Assembly (NCBI GenBank): GCA_034399355.1 | Contig: JAXMMT010000009.1 | Coordinates: 207,523 to 271,522, forward strand | DNA: 64,000 nt | From: UBA2279 sp034399355 | Lineage (GTDB): Bacteria; Actinomycetota; Coriobacteriia; Anaerosomatales; Anaerosomataceae | Direction: 5' to 3' | Shown here: positions 60,731 through 64,000 of the stretch, piece after piece | How positions within the stretch are numbered: the stretch's first letter is position 1 | How the letters are laid out: every line of letters starts with the position of its first letter | Program-made: the position numbers and the translations under genes | Notes under the pieces: model-generated | Databases searched by the model: none | Told to the model about the DNA's origin: nothing | What the model saw: the letters and a program-made list of their open reading frames with translations, nothing else

Positions 60731-61542
60731 AACCCCCGAGATTCGAGTAGCCGGACAAACGTGTCGAACACCAGCATCTCTGCCTCCTGCGGACGCTCCA
60801 GAAACTGAATCGCTTCAGTACGGACCTTACTCCAGTCGACGCGCCCTAGCCTCTCCAGCACCAGCGACTTCCAGCTGCCCTGGTCGAGGTCCGGGCCCAT
60901 CCACCCGCTCTGGGCAACGGCACTGCGCAGCAGCGTCATGTTCGGGTCCGGCCACGTTGGATCGGAGAGATACCAGAGAAGGTCGTAGAGATCACGTCCC
61001 TTCGTATACTGCCGCATCAGCACTGCCGCCAACTTGCCGGAGAACAGCGACGACCGGTTATGGTGGTACAGCCGCGTAACCACAAACCGCCTGATCTCCG
61101 TGACCTCGCTAACAGCTCCAGCAGGGGGGTTGGTGTCCACCTCAAGTTTCACGCTGATGGCCTCGCTCCCGTGTGGCGACAGCCCCATCTCGTGCAAGAG
61201 CCCGGGAAACTTGATAAACCCCTTGTCCACCGCCGTGCGCGATGGTTTGGCGTTGAGTTCGACCTTATACCCCTCGCGCTCGAACCCTCGCGCCACGTTG
61301 AGAAGCAGCTCGTCGAATCGATATCGGTCTCGATCCCCCTCCAGTGCGAAGTCGAGATCCTCGGAGTACCGAGGAATCGCATAGAGGAAGCGCAGTGCGG
61401 TCCCTCCCATGAACGCGATGGACGTCATCTGGCCCGAGAGACCGATCTGCTGCAGGATACGCGCCTGCAGATACTCGCGGACGACGGATACCCCGAACCC
61501 CGGTGCCGCCTTTGAGACGTAGCTCTGCAGCTCATGCTTCAC
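60727..61542 (-). CDS. AbiEii/AbiGii-family nucleotidyltransferase toxin
   Basis: 271 aa. Nucleotidyltransferase core IAFMGGTALRFLYAIPRYSE then DLDF (the GG...DxD pattern of the DUF1814/AbiEii fold), and the conserved SLFSGKLAAVLMRQYTKGRD with LYDLLWYL. Family members act as the toxin of type IV toxin-antitoxin / abortive-infection systems, modifying tRNA ends. GTG start overlapping the antitoxin stop as GTGA. Complete length, no lesion. Confidence 0.88.
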   Translation of the reverse strand: MKHELQSYVSKAAPGFGVSVVREYLQARILQQIGLSGQMTSIAFMGGTALRFLYAIPRYSEDLDFALEGDRDRYRFDELLLNVARGFEREGYKVELNAKPSRTAVDKGFIKFPGLLHEMGLSPHGSEAISVKLEVDTNPPAGAVSEVTEIRRFVVTRLYHHNRSSLFSGKLAAVLMRQYTKGRDLYDLLWYLSDPTWPDPNMTLLRSAVAQSGWMGPDLDQGSWKSLVLERLGRVDWSKVRTEAIQFLERPQEAEMLVFDTFVRLLESRGL

Positions 61543-62171
61543 AACGCATCCTCCCCCGCGAGTCTGGCGATGCGCTCAGCTGCCCGGACCACACGCTTGC
61601 GACCGCACCGCTCAGCCATGCTACCGAGCACGTCTAACCGAATCCTATCCAGATTCTGTAGCCGGAGCTCTTCGAGGTAGGCCGGGTCGTCTGCGTCCGG
61701 CTCGAAGTACAGCAGATCCACAAGCGCCTTCTCCGGCAACGCAACGTACCCGCTCCCTGCGCCAGACAGAGTTCGCGTCTCAAATCCCCAGAACATCGGC
61801 GTCTTCACATGCCGGTAGACATACGTCCCAAGCGGTGTGACACGCGCTCCGGGTCGACCGGTGGTCACCGATGTGGTCACTGGGACGTATTCCGGGATTA
61901 GTCCTTCTTCCGCAAGAACGGAACTCAAGCTCACGTACGATCCTGGAACGAGGCGATTGGCGACCTCGTACGGGACGGGGGTGCGACGCCCTACCGCATC
62001 CGGACCAGTAAAGGCGTACAGCCCACGGCGAATGGCAATCAGGCGACCCGCAGCCACCCACCGAGAAAGCTGACGGGCGATGTCGGCTGGGTCTACCGGC
62101 CCGACAAGAAGCGTACCGCTCTCGAATAGCGGTTCCGATCCCACAGCCGCTAGTAGTTCAGTCCATTTCAT
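61539..62171 (-). CDS. AbiEi-type antitoxin / transcriptional regulator
   Basis: 210 aa. N-terminal winged helix (DPADIARQLSRWVAAGRLIA, RRGLYAF) as in AbiEi antitoxin proteins, then PYEVANRLVPGSYVSLSSVL and a C-terminal domain with LPEKALVDLLYF. It precedes and overlaps the AbiEii toxin gene, the usual order. It presumably represses its own promoter through the palindrome just upstream. Confidence 0.85.
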   Translation of the reverse strand: MKWTELLAAVGSEPLFESGTLLVGPVDPADIARQLSRWVAAGRLIAIRRGLYAFTGPDAVGRRTPVPYEVANRLVPGSYVSLSSVLAEEGLIPEYVPVTTSVTTGRPGARVTPLGTYVYRHVKTPMFWGFETRTLSGAGSGYVALPEKALVDLLYFEPDADDPAYLEELRLQNLDRIRLDVLGSMAERCGRKRVVRAAERIARLAGEDAL

Positions 62172-62180
62172 GGCATTAAC

Positions 62181-62196
62181 TTACCACTTGTGGCAA
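62181..62196. promoter_or_regulatory. Candidate antitoxin operator
   Basis: TTACCACTTGTGGCAA is a near-perfect palindrome (one mismatched pair) 10 bp upstream of the antitoxin start codon. A partial repeat of its half-site (GGTGGTA) lies just beyond on the minus strand. AbiEi proteins are known to bind inverted repeats in their promoters. Confidence 0.5.
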
Positions 62197-62295
62197 CTTG
62201 CTACCACCAGAAGTGACGGCACCGGGTAGCGTCTTTCATCGCGAGCGTGGCACCGAGCACTGCCCTGGGCGAGGCGAGACACCGCCCAAGCTCCC

Positions 62296-63408
62296 CTACT
62301 GTAGGCCGAGGTATTCCAGTATGCCTGCGGTTATGCCGCTGGCCAACATATCTTGGTACCCCCCTGTAGCCAACAGCTTATCCTCGATGGGGCTGGAGAG
62401 AAATCCCGTCTCGACGAGGACGGCGGGCACCTTGCACCAGTTGAAACCGGCGATGTCGCCGCGCTTTGAGAGACCACGATCCTCGGCACGGGTGGCGATG
62501 ATGGTGGCTTGCTGAATGAGCCCCGCAGCTCTGAGGCTGCGAGCCTCGATGGGCGCCACCCATGAGTTTCCGCCGGGATACAGGGTGGAAATTCCCCTCG
62601 TGTCGCCATTGGTGGAGCCATCCGCGTGGATGCGCACGAACAGCGCTGCGTTGGCCTTGTTGGCGACCTCGGCCCGCTGACGGTTAGAGATGTCGACCGC
62701 ACCGGTCACGCGGGTCATGACGACCGTTACACCTTTGGCCTCGAGCCGGGCTTTGAGCTTGAGCGAGATGGCCAGCGCGAGCTCATGCTCCAGCTGTTTA
62801 GTGACCGCGCCGGTGGCTCCGCCAGTGACTTTGGGCTTCACGTCCTTGGAGCCCGGACCAATCGGTTCCGTATCTAGGTTCGCGCTCACCTGGTGACCAG
62901 GGTCGATACACACGACCAGGTTTGTGTTCGCCGAGCCGATGTCGACCGAGGTCTGTTCCTCGACCGCATCAGGATCTGCGTAGATAACCGACACATCCGA
63001 GCCTGCGCCGATCTTGCTTCCAGACCCGGGTTCCTGCGCAAGCACGATACCGGGCGTAGCGTCCCCTGCGGGAGTTGAGACCCTGATGACGCTGAAACCA
63101 GCGACGGCGAGGAGCGTCTCGGCCTCCTCGAGCTTCATGCCGCAAACGTCAGGTACTTCGATGAGCGCCGTAGCAGCGTCAGGGGCGATCGTCGGGGTGA
63201 GGTCTCCCGACGTGGCAGCAAGCATCTCCTGGGAGATCTCGACAGTCTCGGCGCTAACCGCCTCCGTCTTGCTGCTTGCAACACCGATAGCGACTGCGGC
63301 GCCCACGGCCAGGATCGCTACGGCGCCGATGCCGACCGAGAGCAATGTGATGTTCTTCTTGGTGCGCTCGCGTTTAGTACTGCGGCGCGCGACTCTACTT
63401 CTAATCAT
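62296..63408 (-). CDS. N-acetylmuramoyl-L-alanine amidase with PASTA domain
   Basis: 370 aa. A basic N-terminus and one membrane helix (about 20-45: ITLLSVGIGAVAILAVGAAV) anchor it outside. Residues about 83-145 form a PASTA domain (VPDVCGMKLEEAETLLAVAG, VLAQEPGSGSKIGAGSDVSV). Residues about 163-368 are Amidase_3: VVCIDPGHQV, KQLEHELALAISLKLKARLE, FVRIHADGS, VPAVLVETGFLSSPIEDKLL with zinc His/Glu. Cleaves stem peptides from murein. It follows the CAU tRNA on the same strand. Confidence 0.92.
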   Translation of the reverse strand: MIRSRVARRSTKRERTKKNITLLSVGIGAVAILAVGAAVAIGVASSKTEAVSAETVEISQEMLAATSGDLTPTIAPDAATALIEVPDVCGMKLEEAETLLAVAGFSVIRVSTPAGDATPGIVLAQEPGSGSKIGAGSDVSVIYADPDAVEEQTSVDIGSANTNLVVCIDPGHQVSANLDTEPIGPGSKDVKPKVTGGATGAVTKQLEHELALAISLKLKARLEAKGVTVVMTRVTGAVDISNRQRAEVANKANAALFVRIHADGSTNGDTRGISTLYPGGNSWVAPIEARSLRAAGLIQQATIIATRAEDRGLSKRGDIAGFNWCKVPAVLVETGFLSSPIEDKLLATGGYQDMLASGITAGILEYLGLQ

Positions 63409-63443
63409 TATGTTGCCTCAGACCGCGTTGCTCGCACGCTTAT

Positions 63444-63518
63444 TGGTGGGCCCGGCAGGATTCGAACCTGCAACCAAGGGATTATGAGTCCCCTGCTCCA
63501 CCGTTGAGCTACGGGCCC
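63444..63518 (-). tRNA. tRNA with CAT anticodon, probably tRNA-Ile2 (lysidine)
   Basis: 75 nt with encoded CCA. Acceptor GGGCCCG/CGGGCCC, anticodon loop CTCATAA giving CAT, and T-arm GCAGGTTCGAATCCTGC. The anticodon arm and variable region (GGGGACTCATAATCCC-TTGG) resemble E. coli ileX more than elongator Met, so lysidine-modified tRNA-Ile2 is favoured. Elongator Met cannot be excluded. Confidence 0.88.
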
Positions 63519-63594
63519 ACCTTGCGGGTAGACACTATACCGCAGAAGAGGGCACGGGGCGATGCTGGCGCGTGCCTTCGCCGCGTCCTGGCGG

Positions 63595-63998
63595 TTGATT
63601 GACAAAGTTAGTGCAAGACCCGTGGTATCGCCGATCGCTGCCAGGCTTAGTGCAAGAATCTCCTGCTGAGAGGCCCTTTTGTTCTCCGGATTCGAGCGGA
63701 TTCATGCGGTCTTTCGTCCTTGCGGGCGAGCTAGCTGGGTCTTCAGGACGCACACCACTAGGCCCTTGCCTGAGCTCTTGTCAGACTCAGTGCAAAGGCT
63801 GGCGCCTGGTTCATGAGGCTTCCGATCTCTTGGGACAGGTCGGAAGCACGGGCGGTCTTCTCAGGTTCCCGGTCGGCCGGAGACAGAAGACCACAAGAGC
63901 ATAGAGCAATACGCAAGGAAGAAGACGAAGGCCGACGGCGCCCCACGGATCCCTGCCAGACTAAGCGCAAGAGGATTTGCACTAAGTTTGTCAATCAA
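63595..63998. mobile_element. 404-bp inverted-repeat-bounded element (MITE-like)
   Basis: 22-bp terminal inverted repeats at 63595-63616 and 63977-63998 match at 21 of 22 positions (begin TTGATTGACAAA). Internal copies of the subterminal motif TTAGTGCAAGA lie at 63608-63618, 63647-63657 and, diverged, near 63786 and 63958. No transposase is encoded and the internal frames look non-coding. Multiple subterminal repeats recall IS21-type ends, so this may be a non-autonomous derivative. The window ends 2 bp later, so any target duplication cannot be confirmed. Confidence 0.6.
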
Positions 63999-64000
63999 GG

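Noticed and set aside
63599..63994. Two opposing ORFs (101 and 78 codons) inside the inverted-repeat element
   Set aside because: Both begin within the terminal repeats, lack ribosome sites and encode sequence without recognisable transposase motifs.

Overview
The window is GC-rich bacterial chromosome, most likely from an anaerobic, high-GC Gram-positive lineage such as class Coriobacteriia (Actinomycetota). That placement is an inference. It rests on: GAAC-N4-GTTC (LexA-type) boxes; a DEDDh exonuclease/GIY-YIG fusion; the nif3 / zinc-ribbon / RNase H order known from actinobacteria; a Thermotoga-type DAHP synthase; a DtxR-FeoA regulator; and a respiratory complex I operon without nuoE, nuoF or nuoG. 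Nearly all genes lie on the minus strand in long, tightly overlapping operons.

Left part (1-11 kb): a partial ChlI-type chelatase ATPase, an unknown acidic Cys-tailed protein, DNA repair genes (exonuclease/GIY-YIG fusion, endonuclease IV, DNA polymerase IV), a lipoprotein, and a previously uncalled 50-codon ORF behind a textbook LexA-controlled promoter. An intact IS256-family element with an 8-bp target duplication sits 12 bp from the feoB stop codon. feoB itself is broken by an internal deletion and frame change. Next come a DtxR-FeoA regulator and a 1.1-kb non-coding region with two 255-bp, 99% identical cassettes. Each cassette carries its own promoter and a strongly foldable RNA of about 180 nt.

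Middle (11-46 kb): one operon for mnmA / PHP phosphatase / nif3 / zinc ribbon / RNase H / queD; a riboflavin operon (ribD-ribE-ribBA-ribH) behind an FMN riboswitch; then a long collinear housekeeping stretch. That stretch covers rpe, gpsA, plsY, der, a radical-SAM DUF512 protein, ispH, plsC, cmk, aromatic amino acid genes aroA-tyrA-aroF-hisC, cobalamin tail assembly cobU-cobT-cobS-phosphatase, rluB, scpB, scpA, trpS, an M50 protease, a DHH-CBS-CCA nucleotidyltransferase, pyrimidine/purine nucleoside salvage, a PilB/GspE ATPase and a FlgM-like protein.

Right part (46-64 kb): an eleven-gene nuoA-N operon in which nuoI carries an inserted GltD-like flavoprotein domain, preceded by a promoter with a Rex-like operator. 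Then an ABC-F ATPase, a rearranged patch (fragments of an oxidoreductase and of galE, a small orphan gene, tRNA-Val, an AbiE-type toxin-antitoxin pair), an N-acetylmuramoyl-L-alanine amidase, a CAU tRNA and a 404-bp inverted-repeat-bounded element at the right edge.

The most unusual items are the duplicated RNA cassettes, the flavoprotein-in-NuoI fusion, and the LexA-controlled 50-aa ORF.
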